21,703 bases of DNA from a virus, in IMG/VR virus record IMGVR_UViG_3300047551_000310, positions 1 through 21,703 of that record. The stretch is one strand, 5' to 3'. A program made the translations under genes and the position numbers. This document shows, one piece after another, positions 7,198 to 15,218 of this stretch. Position 1 is the stretch's first letter; the number at the start of each line of letters is the position of its first letter. The notes below the pieces were generated by a model. The model did not search any database. It worked only from the letters and a program-made list of their open reading frames with translations, and had not been told where the DNA came from.

Positions 7198-7604
7198 CAG
7201 ATGCGCTTAAGCAGCACAGTCACCTGTGCACCAGCAACGGCCGTGGTCGTGCCAGTGATGTCAAGCGCCAGGCGGTCGCCAGCAGCCAGCCGCAGATCAG
7301 CAGTGGTGCTCGTCAATTCAGGGCTCTGAAGGGTATTGTTTTCACCCTTGAGGTTGATCTTGGTTGCACCAAGCAAGTCGTCTCCAGCAGTGGCGGCTTC
7401 TGTGCCCTGGCAGCGACGAATCGTTGCGAGCACATCACCAGCATCCGTGCCCTTGGTGGCATGGATCTCGTGAACCTCGACCACCTCAAGCGGCTCAGCG
7501 GCGATAAAGAACACCTGATCTACAACAGCGGTATTGAGTACCATGTTGCAGGTGGCTGTCAAATACGCCTGAGTGCTTACTTCAAACTGAGAGGGTTGTG
7601 CCAT
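7197..7604 (-). CDS. Probable head decoration protein
   Basis: 135 residues, mainly beta strand by inspection, with an Ala/Thr-rich composition and no signal peptide or membrane segment. It is the first gene after the major capsid gene, with a GAGGTGA ribosome site close before the ATG. Sequence landmarks are VVEVHEIHATKGTDAGDVLA, a loop ENNTLQSPELTST, RLAAGDRLALDITG, and a C-terminal AGAQVTVLLKRI resembling an edge strand of a jelly roll. A small soluble beta protein next to the capsid gene is usually a decoration or stabilising protein. I do not recognise a specific family, so the role is inferred from position and fold guess. Confidence 0.6.
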   Translation of the reverse strand: MAQPSQFEVSTQAYLTATCNMVLNTAVVDQVFFIAAEPLEVVEVHEIHATKGTDAGDVLATIRRCQGTEAATAGDDLLGATKINLKGENNTLQSPELTSTTADLRLAAGDRLALDITGTTTAVAGAQVTVLLKRI

Positions 7605-7615
7605 GACTAATCACC

Positions 7616-8635
7616 TCAGAAGTTGGAAGTAACGGTAGTGCGCACGATACCAATGTTCTTGGTTTCGTACACCTTGGTCCAGTTGCCAACCGTAGCCAGC
7701 TGGGCTTGTGTCGGGTTGACCGTGCCCACTGTCCACTTAGCGCCGATCGGGTGGTAGCAATAGTGCAGGTCGATCGACATGGCATCACTCTTGGCGAGGA
7801 TGTCGCGGTCGGTTTCGGTCTGCATTGCCATCTGCTCACCAGAGGCGATAGCGCCTTGGGTGAAGAAGTACACCGGATAGTTGGTGCTGGTCGGCGTCAG
7901 GTCATCCGACACGATCACGCGCAGACCCATGTAGGTCGGCACGGTCACTTCGCCATAGGCGTTCTGGATGCTGCCAGCAAACACCGGAGCGATGCCGGTT
8001 GTAGCAACAGTGCCGCCGCCACGGGCTTCAGTGTTGGTCACGTAGTCAATGGCCTTGCGCTCCACCAGGTCGTAATAGACGGCAGAGTGCATGGCAACAG
8101 CGGTCAGCTTGTCGCCTTGATCGCCCAGCAGGCTGCGAGCCTTGGCTACCTGGCGGGGGCCGAGAGCGGTCATGCCGCTGGTGTCGAAGCGAAGCGCCGA
8201 GAATGCCGGGCTGTCGGAGCCGGTGAGGCTGCCGAACACGCCCTCAAGGCACTTGATCAGATCCTTCTGTCGCTGGTTGGCTACATAGTCGGCCACCTTG
8301 GCGCCGATGGCAGCCATGGGATCAGAGCCTGCGGCAATTGCTGCAAGGTCCCGAGCCTCAAAGGCGCGGCCACGATGCAGGATCACGCCGACCTGCTTGT
8401 CAGCAGTGATCTTGCCGGGCGTCAGCGAGGTGCTGTCAGACAGCACTTCAAAGTCGCCAGTCAGGTTGGCTTTCCAGAAAGGAACGTTGACGTAGTCACC
8501 ACCTTCAGTGGCATTCAGCTCAGCCATCGGCTGCACCACGCCGCTTGCCAGGAAGGCATCGCGGAGAGTGGTCTGCTCGATGACGTAAGGAGTGAAAACC
8601 TCTGGGATGATGACATCAGAGCGAAGAGTCGCCAT
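7616..8635 (-). CDS. Major capsid protein (HK97-fold, Gp13-like family)
   Basis: 339 residues. The opening IIPEVFTPYVIEQTTLRDAF followed by GGDYVNVPFWKANLTGDFEV is typical of the phage major capsid family that includes Listeria phage A118 Gp13. It continues with an E-loop-like segment, a spine-helix region (DPMAAIGAKVADYVANQRQK), and a P/A-domain stretch GLRVIVSDDLTPTST followed by YPVYFFTQGAIASGEQM. No protease domain is fused, and a separate scaffold is encoded just upstream. The position after scaffold and before decoration and connector genes is canonical. No clear Shine-Dalgarno site precedes the ATG, which is notable for a highly expressed gene. Confidence 0.92.
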   Translation of the reverse strand: MATLRSDVIIPEVFTPYVIEQTTLRDAFLASGVVQPMAELNATEGGDYVNVPFWKANLTGDFEVLSDSTSLTPGKITADKQVGVILHRGRAFEARDLAAIAAGSDPMAAIGAKVADYVANQRQKDLIKCLEGVFGSLTGSDSPAFSALRFDTSGMTALGPRQVAKARSLLGDQGDKLTAVAMHSAVYYDLVERKAIDYVTNTEARGGGTVATTGIAPVFAGSIQNAYGEVTVPTYMGLRVIVSDDLTPTSTNYPVYFFTQGAIASGEQMAMQTETDRDILAKSDAMSIDLHYCYHPIGAKWTVGTVNPTQAQLATVGNWTKVYETKNIGIVRTTVTSNF

Positions 8636-8702
8636 GATGGTTCACGGAAATGGTGTACAGGATTGGGCGCAGCCCTTACCAGCGCAGCTAGTTACCGAAA
8701 TA

Positions 8703-9377
8703 CTACCGCATAGCAGCAGCTTTGAGGCGATCGTATAGATCACGATCGGTTCGGAATAGCCTTGCTTGCTCAGTCAGGTTAAACGTATCTTGCGCAAACG
8801 GATTCTTGATGCCAGCGATGTCGCCAGTGCTGCGACCTGCTGGTGCACCACTGCCTTGCGGCTTGGGCGCCTTCTGCATCCAGGCCGGCAATGACTTGGC
8901 CCATTCGATCACAGGCGTGCGTTGATACCCATTGACGACCACAACGGTGCCATCAGGATCCCGTTCAATTGCCTCTGGCTTGAGCTTGGTCTTCAAGACC
9001 ATGTCAGGGTCATGGACGATCTCAGCTAATGCCGTGATAGCAGGCGTCACCAGCTCCAGCTCCCGCACGCGAGCCTCTAGCTCTGCAATGCGTTGATCCT
9101 TCTGGGCTGTGGCCTCACGATATTGCTGCTCTAGGGCTTGCCTGGCCTCTTGGTATTTGCCTTGCGATTCAAGCTGCTGCTGCTCATAGGTGCGCTTGAA
9201 CTCCAGCAATTCATTGACATCAACGCCGTCAGGGACCTTTGGCCCTTTCTTGGCAGCACGCAATTCAGCAATCAGCTCTCGGTTCTTGGCTTCTAGTGCT
9301 TCGACACTGCGCTGCAGTGCATCGGCATTGATCGACCCAGTTGCCGCAGGCTCCTGGGTTTGATTTTCTTCGGACAT
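8703..9377 (-). CDS. Capsid scaffolding protein
   Basis: 224 residues from the ATG at 9377. An in-frame TTG two codons upstream is less likely. Residues about 15-110 form a long coiled coil rich in Glu, Gln, Ala and Arg (for example LQRSVEALEAKNRELIAELR and QRIAELEARVRELEL), and the C-terminal region is basic and mixed (NLTEQARLFRTDRDLYDRLK), suited to binding the inner capsid surface. This architecture, its acidic N-terminus and the place immediately before the major capsid gene are those of phage scaffolds. No protease motif is visible. Scaffold guides procapsid assembly and then leaves. Confidence 0.88.
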   Translation of the reverse strand: MSEENQTQEPAATGSINADALQRSVEALEAKNRELIAELRAAKKGPKVPDGVDVNELLEFKRTYEQQQLESQGKYQEARQALEQQYREATAQKDQRIAELEARVRELELVTPAITALAEIVHDPDMVLKTKLKPEAIERDPDGTVVVVNGYQRTPVIEWAKSLPAWMQKAPKPQGSGAPAGRSTGDIAGIKNPFAQDTFNLTEQARLFRTDRDLYDRLKAAAMR

Positions 9378-9409
9378 TGACAACCCGCAGGGTTAGTTGC
9401 AAGCAAAGG

Positions 9410-9685
9410 TTACCACTTTTCGCGATCTGCCCAATACGCGGCTGACATTTTGCCCTTAGCAATATTCTTGGCGTGTCGCGCTTTGAATGATGCCCTTCTG
9501 GCCTTGTCTGCTGCTGATTCTCCTTTTTGCGCTGGTGAGCCTGATACGCCCTGCTGACCGAACCTAATCAGCTTGACCTGATCACCTTCCTTGGCAAGTA
9601 CCGCATGGGACTTCTTCGGATGGTTTGGGGTGCGCTTTGGCTTGTTGTAGCCATCAAACTGTTCGCCACGATATGTAATGGTCAT
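9410..9685 (-). CDS. Small basic phage protein with FG..G and ARH motifs
   Basis: 91 residues, strongly basic. Its core reads HAVLAKEGDQVKLIRFGQQG, then a Lys/Ser loop, then RRASFKARHAKNIAKGKMSA and AYWADREKW. The order (v.ke..k.v.l.rFG..G, then R..Y/F.ARH, then a Trp-containing end) resembles small uncharacterised viral and phage proteins grouped near DUF5754, from memory and not verified. It lies between head morphogenesis and scaffold genes and starts in an ATGA overlap. Basic composition suggests contact with DNA or the capsid interior, but function is unknown. Confidence 0.75.
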   Translation of the reverse strand: MTITYRGEQFDGYNKPKRTPNHPKKSHAVLAKEGDQVKLIRFGQQGVSGSPAQKGESAADKARRASFKARHAKNIAKGKMSAAYWADREKW

Positions 9686-9840
9686 TTGCGTTTTGGCTTC
9701 TTTGCAGTCTTAGCAGCTGCTTTGAATGCAGCAGCCGTAGGTCGGCCTGCTTCGCCTTTGCGCGCCATGCGTTCATTACTGCCTGCTGCAATGCGCTTGC
9801 GCTTTGCGTGGATGTTGGCATAAAGCCCTGGCTTGGCCAT
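9682..9840 (-). CDS. Small Lys/Ala-rich phage protein
   Basis: 52 residues. It opens MAKPGLYANIHAKRKRIAAG and ends with an Ala/Lys-rich helix (AAAKTAKKPKRK). The phrase (K/T)PGLYANI.AKR.RI.AGS is, from memory, common in short proteins of phages whose late operons resemble this one. The ATG overlaps the preceding TAA (TAATG) and the stop overlaps the next start (ATGA), so it is embedded in a coupled series. The very basic composition would suit DNA binding inside the head. Function unknown. Confidence 0.75.
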   Translation of the reverse strand: MAKPGLYANIHAKRKRIAAGSNERMARKGEAGRPTAAAFKAAAKTAKKPKRK

Positions 9841-10013
9841 TACTTTTTCCCCTTGCGTGATTTGCCGGCTTCATTCAACGCGATCGCTATCGCCTGCTTC
9901 CGGCTTTTGACTTTTGGACCTTTTCCTGGCCCCGGCTTGCCGGTATGGAGGGTTCCCTGCTTGTATTCCCTCATTACCTTCGCCACCTTGTCCGTCTTCT
10001 TTTTGGGCATCAT
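9840..10013 (-). CDS. DUF6496-like small basic protein
   Basis: 57 residues from the ATG at 10013. The next codon is also ATG (10010), giving the family-like start MPKKK, and an in-frame TTG at 10028 is possible. The core KVMREYKQGTLHTGK, then KGPKVKSRKQAIAIALNEAG, matches my recollection of DUF6496 (VM.E(F/Y)K.GTL.SG....VK.RKQAIAIALSEAG). Function unknown. Most of the gene overlaps, in another frame, the C-terminal half of the ORF at 9871-10161. Its stop overlaps the next start (TAATG). A HIP1 octamer (GCGATCGC) lies inside at 9880-9887. Confidence 0.72.
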   Translation of the reverse strand: MMPKKKTDKVAKVMREYKQGTLHTGKPGPGKGPKVKSRKQAIAIALNEAGKSRKGKK

Positions 10014-10161
10014 CAACAGGCGTCTCAATCAATGGTACGCCAGACCGATCAAGCCATGCGGTGGATCCATCAGGGTATTGGACAAGCCTGGCTTCAGTGC
10101 CGTTGTGATCTACAAAATCTGAAGCCTTCCGACCATCGACATAGCTATAGCGCAGATCCAT
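9871..10161 (-). CDS. Hypothetical protein overlapping the DUF6496-like gene
   Basis: 96 residues. The ATG lies 17 bases inside the 3' end of the head-morphogenesis gene. The first 50 residues look like a compact small protein (MDLRYSYVDGRKASDFVDHN, then EARLVQYPDGSTAWLDRSGV). The rest is low-complexity (Gly, Glu, Lys, Pro) and coincides with the antiparallel-free, same-strand overlap with the DUF6496-like gene in a different frame. Without this ORF, about 130 bases between head morphogenesis and DUF6496-like genes would be empty, which is unlike the rest of the operon. So the N-terminal part is probably genuine and the tail may be read-through of an overlapping gene. Function unknown. Confidence 0.6.
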   Translation of the reverse strand: MDLRYSYVDGRKASDFVDHNGTEARLVQYPDGSTAWLDRSGVPLIETPVDDAQKEDGQGGEGNEGIQAGNPPYRQAGARKRSKSQKPEAGDSDRVE

Positions 10162-11365
10162 AGCGTTTTTGCAGTTGCTGCAAGGTTAGCTCTGACCCAT
10201 CATCGCGCACAAATTTAGCAATGGCATCCTTAGGCCCGTACTTACGGCTCAGCATTTCAAAGTATGGAGCCCTACCTTTGCCCAGGATCTCCTCCTGCTG
10301 TGCCTTTGATTGCTTTGCCAGCCATTCGCCGTAGGTCATATCAGCAGGCACTTGGCCGTCTGCTGAAGCGCGCCTGCCGCCTGGCGGTGGAGGAAAGCCC
10401 AGTGCCTCGTAGTCAATCACGGGAACCGTCGTAGACCTGCAGTTGAAGTGCTGTGGCGGGGTCGGACCTTTGCCGTACTCAAACTGGCGGCCATCCAGCG
10501 CCCGGCAGATTGCACTGGTGCGGCTGTCCAGCGTTGCGACATAGCGATACTTGTTCGTGATGTCTTGGTTTACTTCATAAACCTGCTGGCTTGCGGCATT
10601 AGATACCTGATTGATGCTGGTGCGAACGATGGCATTGATCTGATTGTTGGCCACTTTCGTTAGTTCACCACCTGACTGCACTAACTGCCGGACGCTCTTG
10701 GCCTCTTCGCCAAATTCAAGATTACCGATCAGGCGGCGCACAATATCAGGCGTTGGCTCGCCTGTTAGCAGGCCATTGCGTACGACCTGGCTGAATCGTT
10801 CTGCTTGATCTACCGCCAAGCCACGAAATGCTTTCGTCACGACTTCTCCATTAGGAAGCGTGATCGTGGCGCCTTGCGCTGCGGTGAGGTTGAACACACC
10901 AGTGCCAGCTTGGCGGACTAATGCTTCAGTGCCGTAAACCGATTTTAACAGGTCGTCCGATAGCGCAACCACATTGATCTGCGTCGGGTCCGTGGTGATT
11001 ACTGACTGCGCAAATTGCGGGCTGATTTCTACCGTGCGGACGATACTGCGCTCACCAGGCGGCAATGCACGCCGTAGTTGATCTATCACGAACTCAGACT
11101 GCAGCTGCGCAATGCCTTGCAGCTCAGATGCTGTAATCTCCGTTGCGTCACCAGTCCAGCCATCAAGGCTTGCCTTCAGCTGCGCCAGTATTGCCCGTAG
11201 GCGTGCTGCCTTGACCGGTGCGGCGAGGTCATCAATTGTGCGCAGTTGATTTGCAGCATCAATAATGATGTCGTTATAGGCATTAATGATGCGCCTGGCG
11301 ACACTGTTGCTGTATCGGTTCAGATCAATCGCATTGCGGAAGAATGCTGCTGGCGTGTCGCTCAT
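10145..11365 (-). CDS. Head morphogenesis / minor capsid protein (SPP1 gp7-like)
   Basis: 406 residues. The C-terminal half carries the phage head morphogenesis motif of the SPP1 gp7 / Mu gpF family (PF04233): KYRYVATLDSRTSAICRALD at about residues 272-291, then FEYGKG.....P, then HFNCRS at about 306-311, with paired Cys287 and Cys309 and His306. The N-terminal half is helical. The protein is thought to bind the portal and enter the head in a few copies, helping early DNA entry. The start overlaps the portal stop by ATGA, and portal followed by gp7-like is the usual order. The C-terminus (about residues 335-406) is a helical extension. Confidence 0.9.
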   Translation of the reverse strand: MSDTPAAFFRNAIDLNRYSNSVARRIINAYNDIIIDAANQLRTIDDLAAPVKAARLRAILAQLKASLDGWTGDATEITASELQGIAQLQSEFVIDQLRRALPPGERSIVRTVEISPQFAQSVITTDPTQINVVALSDDLLKSVYGTEALVRQAGTGVFNLTAAQGATITLPNGEVVTKAFRGLAVDQAERFSQVVRNGLLTGEPTPDIVRRLIGNLEFGEEAKSVRQLVQSGGELTKVANNQINAIVRTSINQVSNAASQQVYEVNQDITNKYRYVATLDSRTSAICRALDGRQFEYGKGPTPPQHFNCRSTTVPVIDYEALGFPPPPGGRRASADGQVPADMTYGEWLAKQSKAQQEEILGKGRAPYFEMLSRKYGPKDAIAKFVRDDGSELTLQQLQKRYGSAL

Positions 11366-12810
11366 GTCGTGACATCCATGTCCTCCATATCAGGTGATTC
11401 GGCTGGGATGGATGTCGTCTCAGCTACATTTTGCGGTCGCTCCATCATGATTAGGCCGCCCTGCTGCGTTGCCTCTAGCTCTTCTTCAACATCAAAGTCA
11501 TCGCCAAGCACTTCGCCCTGCGCCAGGTTCGTCAATAGGGTTTCCTGTGTAATGGTGCCAGCCGTATAAAGCTGCAGCAATGCAGTGATCTCCTGCGGAT
11601 CAAGCCTGCTGCCCAAGAAATCACGGTTGACATAATTACTGCCGACTTGCGTGATATTGAGATATTGCGCATGGAAAGACAGGCAGTTGTCGATCATGTC
11701 CTGCACCTGCTGCGCGATCACCATCATGGTGCTGTCGCCTTGGCTGCGGTCGATGCGTTTGGCTTCAGCGGTTTCAGCACTGAGCTTCTGGCCCAGCACT
11801 GCCGATAGGCCTAGTTCATTGATCTGTGCTGCCAGTTGGTCCAGTCGGCGGAACTGCGCATCAAATGCCCCGGTCTGTGGCGCGATGTACTCAGCACGAC
11901 CTTCAGCAGGGAATGCAATGGCTTCACCGGGTCCAGCCGATACTTCTTCGGCACTGCTTGGGAAACCAAAGAAGGCCAGCATCGGTACGGCGCTGATATG
12001 AAGCTGGTTATCAAGGTCCGACTGCGCTTGATATGCCTTTAGGTTCAGCTCTGCGATGTCCTCTAGCGGTGGCCTGGATTCCAGCAGCGCCACACGATTG
12101 GCGTAGGCCACGGCAAAAGGAATCCGATCAAGACTTGTAGAGCCCTGCTCAAATAGTTCAAAATCACCTTTATCAGTTTTGCGGTGCAGCTCATATGCGC
12201 CAGGCGTTAGGAGCCGGATCTGCTCGACCAGCTTGTCGCCATATTCACCATCAGGGACGGTTACTGTTTCCTGAAGGCGTAACTGAACCAGCTGCTGCTG
12301 GCCTTCGATCAATTCAGTACGCCAGCCAAGGATTTCGCGTGGGGTGTATGCAACCCAGTACGGACGACCTTGCTGGCCAGCGGCTGGTGCATCAACAAGC
12401 ACACCAACATGGCCGTATCTGATGAGCTTGCGGGCTGTTTCGTATGTCCAAACATTGAGGTCATTGCCTTGGAGATCTACGTCAAACAGCTGCTCGCGGA
12501 TGGCATCATTGACATCATTGAGCTTGACCGGCTTGCGGATCAACATCCCGGCCAGCATCCGCTCAAGCCGCTGGTAGAACGGTGGGCAGACGCTACGCGC
12601 TAGGCGGTTGTCGTAGGACTCGTCCTGCTCCCGTGGTTCCTGCGGTAGATAGCGGCGATGTTTGCGCCTCATGCCATAGGTGCCGCTCATCAAATCTTCA
12701 ATCAAGATCCAATGAGGCTCCTGTGCAAACCATGCTGTGCTTGGATCATTGATCCTTGCAACGGTACGGCGTGCAATGGGCCGATCGTATTGGCGGGAAC
12801 CAGAATACAT
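11362..12810 (-). CDS. Portal protein (DUF4055 family)
   Basis: 482 residues, normal portal size. The sequence opens with a region typical of DUF4055 portals, contains YDNRLARSVCPPFYQRLERM and a nearby GMLIRKPV block (residues about 65-95), then ETARKLIRYGHVGVLVDAPA, and a long C-terminal helical stretch (ETAEAKRIDRSQGDSTMMVI) that would form the portal stem and crown. The portal is the 12-mer ring through which DNA enters and leaves the head. It follows terminase with only small ORFs in between, and starts 2 bases after one of them. Confidence 0.88.
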   Translation of the reverse strand: MYSGSRQYDRPIARRTVARINDPSTAWFAQEPHWILIEDLMSGTYGMRRKHRRYLPQEPREQDESYDNRLARSVCPPFYQRLERMLAGMLIRKPVKLNDVNDAIREQLFDVDLQGNDLNVWTYETARKLIRYGHVGVLVDAPAAGQQGRPYWVAYTPREILGWRTELIEGQQQLVQLRLQETVTVPDGEYGDKLVEQIRLLTPGAYELHRKTDKGDFELFEQGSTSLDRIPFAVAYANRVALLESRPPLEDIAELNLKAYQAQSDLDNQLHISAVPMLAFFGFPSSAEEVSAGPGEAIAFPAEGRAEYIAPQTGAFDAQFRRLDQLAAQINELGLSAVLGQKLSAETAEAKRIDRSQGDSTMMVIAQQVQDMIDNCLSFHAQYLNITQVGSNYVNRDFLGSRLDPQEITALLQLYTAGTITQETLLTNLAQGEVLGDDFDVEEELEATQQGGLIMMERPQNVAETTSIPAESPDMEDMDVTT

Positions 12811-12812
12811 GG

Positions 12813-12941
12813 CTAGATGGGGCGACTAACTACGGTTTTGGTGGTGCCATCTGCTTTTACCTTAATAATGCGATGAATGCGAGGCTCATTTCCCTTTGGC
12901 TTGAGTAGCCGCCCAACGGCAGTAATGGCAGGATTGCTCAT
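12813..12941 (-). CDS. Tiny hypothetical protein upstream of portal
   Basis: 42 residues. It begins MSNPAITAVGRLLKPKGNEP and ends with KVKADGTTKTVVSRPI, a short beta-hairpin-like pattern. The start shares ATGA with the stop of the 44-residue ORF upstream, and the stop lies 2 bases before the portal ATG. A GAGG-like site (in GCGAGGATG) lies about 10 bases upstream. The coupled geometry matches all other genes in the operon, so a real gene is likely. Function unknown. Confidence 0.6.
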   Translation of the reverse strand: MSNPAITAVGRLLKPKGNEPRIHRIIKVKADGTTKTVVSRPI

Positions 12942-13072
12942 TCTTCGTCATCCTCGCTTTCAAGAACCTGCAAAACTAAGTCGTGCTTCAGGAGTTCAAG
13001 GTAGCCAATAACTTCAGCGGCATTCATGCCCCCTTCAATCATGGCGTCGATCGCGGTGCTTAATTGTTCCAT
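12938..13072 (-). CDS. Tiny acidic hypothetical protein
   Basis: 44 residues: MEQLSTAIDAMIEGGMNAAE, then a helical VIGYLELLKHDLV and an acidic end ESEDDEE. It is amphipathic and acidic, in contrast to the very basic protein encoded just upstream (13096-13845), so an interaction is conceivable but not shown. The stop overlaps the start of the 42-residue ORF (ATGA). No clear ribosome site is seen. It is below usual ORF length thresholds. Confidence 0.55.
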   Translation of the reverse strand: MEQLSTAIDAMIEGGMNAAEVIGYLELLKHDLVLQVLESEDDEE

Positions 13073-13095
13073 GGATTCATGACAACGGAATCAGT

Positions 13096-13845
13096 CTACT
13101 TTGCCTTGCGCCTTCTTTTGCGCTTTGGTGGTCCTTGTGTATTGCGAGGACCTGGCCTGATATTGCTCTTTGCGGCCTTTGCCTTGCCAGAACCCATGAA
13201 TGCCATTTGATTGGCATAGATCTGTTGAGCCCTAGCTGCTGGCTTGCTGCCACGAGCGGCTGCAGCTGCAGCTCTTTCCATCCGTCGGCGGATTACCCTT
13301 TGCCCCTTCCGTGTGCCGAGGATGCCGATTTCGATGCCTGCCATAAAGCGATCGGCACTGCTCTTGCTTAAGCGATCTTGCATCGCCTTGGCATTCATTC
13401 GGTCAAACCTACTACTGATCTGCTTAATTCTTGAAACAGACTGCTTCATGTCCTTCATTGACTTATCTATATCACTGATCCTGCGATCTGCTTGCCTCTC
13501 TAGTTGGCCAATGCGCAGCCTTGGCGTTTTTGGATTAAATGTTCTAACTGCATTTGCCTTTACGACTAATGGCCCGCGCCTTGCGCGTCTTGTTGATTTG
13601 ATGCTATTCCCTGGCTCTATGCGCTTCAATCCACCAGTTGCCCTGATATTGCTTGCCGGGGCTGTCTTGGCTGTTGTTCGCTTGCGCTTACCAAGCGTGC
13701 CCACTGGTGCAGTGCCGCCAATGCGCTTGGTTTGAGTGGTGTATCGCCTGCCACTTGCTGTAGTCAGCCTTCCGCCGCGGGCCGTAGCGCCAGTGCTGCT
13801 AAAGCGCCCACGTCGATCTCGCGCATAAGTACGGGCCACGATCAA
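13096..13845 (-). CDS. Highly basic hypothetical structural protein with non-ATG start
   Basis: About 249 residues, extremely rich in Arg and Lys. The N-terminal part reads TYARDRRGRFSSTGATARGG, a pattern (RD..GRF) seen at the start of many phage proteins. The middle (about residues 110-165) is a charged helix, RQADRRISDIDKSMKDMKQS, that could form a coiled coil, and the C-terminus ends PPKRKRRRKAK. No in-frame ATG exists after the stop codon upstream. The start must be TTG (13845) or GTG (13839). It lies between terminase and portal. Such a polycation may condense DNA in the head or bind nucleic acid. No enzyme motif is seen, and I do not recognise a family. Confidence 0.75.
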   Translation of the reverse strand: MIVARTYARDRRGRFSSTGATARGGRLTTASGRRYTTQTKRIGGTAPVGTLGKRKRTTAKTAPASNIRATGGLKRIEPGNSIKSTRRARRGPLVVKANAVRTFNPKTPRLRIGQLERQADRRISDIDKSMKDMKQSVSRIKQISSRFDRMNAKAMQDRLSKSSADRFMAGIEIGILGTRKGQRVIRRRMERAAAAAARGSKPAARAQQIYANQMAFMGSGKAKAAKSNIRPGPRNTQGPPKRKRRRKAK

Positions 13846-13868
13846 CCATCTACTGTCATGATGCTAGC

Positions 13869-15218
13869 TCAATAGATTCGGATGCCAGTTCCACGCCCAG
13901 CACTAGCGTGCAATGGGTTGAACTCACGCCATACTAGATAGCCAAGGGCATCGTTCATGTGATCAAATCCCGCATCCTTGTCGGGTTCGCCTTTGTCAGT
14001 GTAGGACTGCAGTTCCAAGCATTCAATCAGTCGCTTGCATGTTGCTGATACTTGCAGCCTGACCTGGCCTTTGCCGTTTTCCAGTAGTGCCTGCACAGCC
14101 GCGACACGATCGCGAACTGGAGGATTGGCGCGTGGTGACTGGTTGGACATGCCGTAGGACTCAAGGATCTGTACGTCGGTCTGGCTTGCGTTTGTGCTGC
14201 GGTTGCTGCCGCTGGCATCCGGATAGACGTACATGCGCCGACGCGGATAACGCCTGACGATCTCCTGGGCCAGGGCATCCGTGTCATGGGCGCCGCTGAT
14301 CTCATTGATCACCAGCAAGCTGGCGCCAAGCCGCACGGCAATCACTGCAGACATGTTGCCGACGTTGAAGTCAACGCCTATGCGCAACGGTTCGTGGTCG
14401 GTGTCTGGCAGCTCATTGACCAGATGCTTGTTGCGGTCGAACCTGTCGTAGACCTGTCCCGTCGTGAGATTGACGAACTCACCGTCCAGGTAGGCGCGCA
14501 GCAGGCTCGGGTCATAGTTTGCCTGAAGCCGTTCGATGAAGTCTGGCGGCAAGTGTGGATTATCAGCGGACCGCATCTTGATCAGATGCCGGTCTGACCT
14601 TGTCTTGGCCTCGTCGCTGCCAAAGGTATTCCACATCCACCGGAAACCTTCCGGCGTACTGGCTGCACCAAACTGCCGCACATTGCCCGCACGCAAGCGG
14701 CCGAGGATCTTCGGAAACGCCTTGTTGGCAATGCTGGGCGTCACCGTGTCGATCTCGTCGGCCAATACCCAGGCAAGGTTGAGGCCAATGATGCGAGACC
14801 AGTTCTCAAAGCTGCGGCAAAGGATCTTGGTGTCACCTCCTGGCAGGTGCAGCATGTACTCCGGCAATGGACTTGCGCGGAAGGTGTAGGGAATCTCGTA
14901 ATACTCCAAGAACTGCTCAAAGTCGTTCTGCCAGATATCACGAATTAATGGACCAGTTGGCTCCATCACGGCACCGATGAAGCCTTGATTGGCCGCGGCC
15001 AACATCACCGCCTTGGCGCATAGAGCCCTGGTCTTGCCAGCACCGTAGCCAGCACTGATGCCAAGGATCTGCGTGGTGGTGTCATCCACAAACGCAAGCT
15101 GCCCTGGATGCAGGCCATTGCGGATACGTTGCAGCAGCTCGTCGGTGTCCTGCTGCGTGGCGACCTCCATAAAGCCAAGCAGGCTGCCAGGCTCACAGAT
15201 GCCAGCGAGCAGGCTCAT
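13869..15218 (-). CDS. terL: Terminase large subunit
   Basis: 449 residues. The ATPase half has Walker A SAGYGAGKT (residues 55-63) and Walker B AWVLADEID (149-157), followed by a coupling-type GAASTPEGF (184-192). The nuclease half has GVDFNVGN (281-288) with its catalytic Asp283, YPDASGSNR (332-340), and DHMNDALGYLVW near the C-terminus, whose Asp residues complete an RNase H-like metal site. This motor cuts concatemers and pumps DNA through the portal. The start overlaps the small subunit stop (ATGA), as expected for a co-translated pair. All key motifs are intact. Confidence 0.95.
   Translation of the reverse strand: MSLLAGICEPGSLLGFMEVATQQDTDELLQRIRNGLHPGQLAFVDDTTTQILGISAGYGAGKTRALCAKAVMLAAANQGFIGAVMEPTGPLIRDIWQNDFEQFLEYYEIPYTFRASPLPEYMLHLPGGDTKILCRSFENWSRIIGLNLAWVLADEIDTVTPSIANKAFPKILGRLRAGNVRQFGAASTPEGFRWMWNTFGSDEAKTRSDRHLIKMRSADNPHLPPDFIERLQANYDPSLLRAYLDGEFVNLTTGQVYDRFDRNKHLVNELPDTDHEPLRIGVDFNVGNMSAVIAVRLGASLLVINEISGAHDTDALAQEIVRRYPRRRMYVYPDASGSNRSTNASQTDVQILESYGMSNQSPRANPPVRDRVAAVQALLENGKGQVRLQVSATCKRLIECLELQSYTDKGEPDKDAGFDHMNDALGYLVWREFNPLHASAGRGTGIRIY

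Noticed and set aside
8663-8674. A short GGGC-GCA-GCCC hairpin between scaffold and capsid genes as terminator.
   Set aside because: The stem has only 4 base pairs and there is no T-run on either side. It may be coincidence.
7706-8713. A long plus-strand open frame opposite the capsid gene (335 residues).
   Set aside because: It is the mirror of a strongly biased coding frame. The protein is His/Arg/Ala-rich without motifs, and the opposite strand carries a clear major capsid protein.
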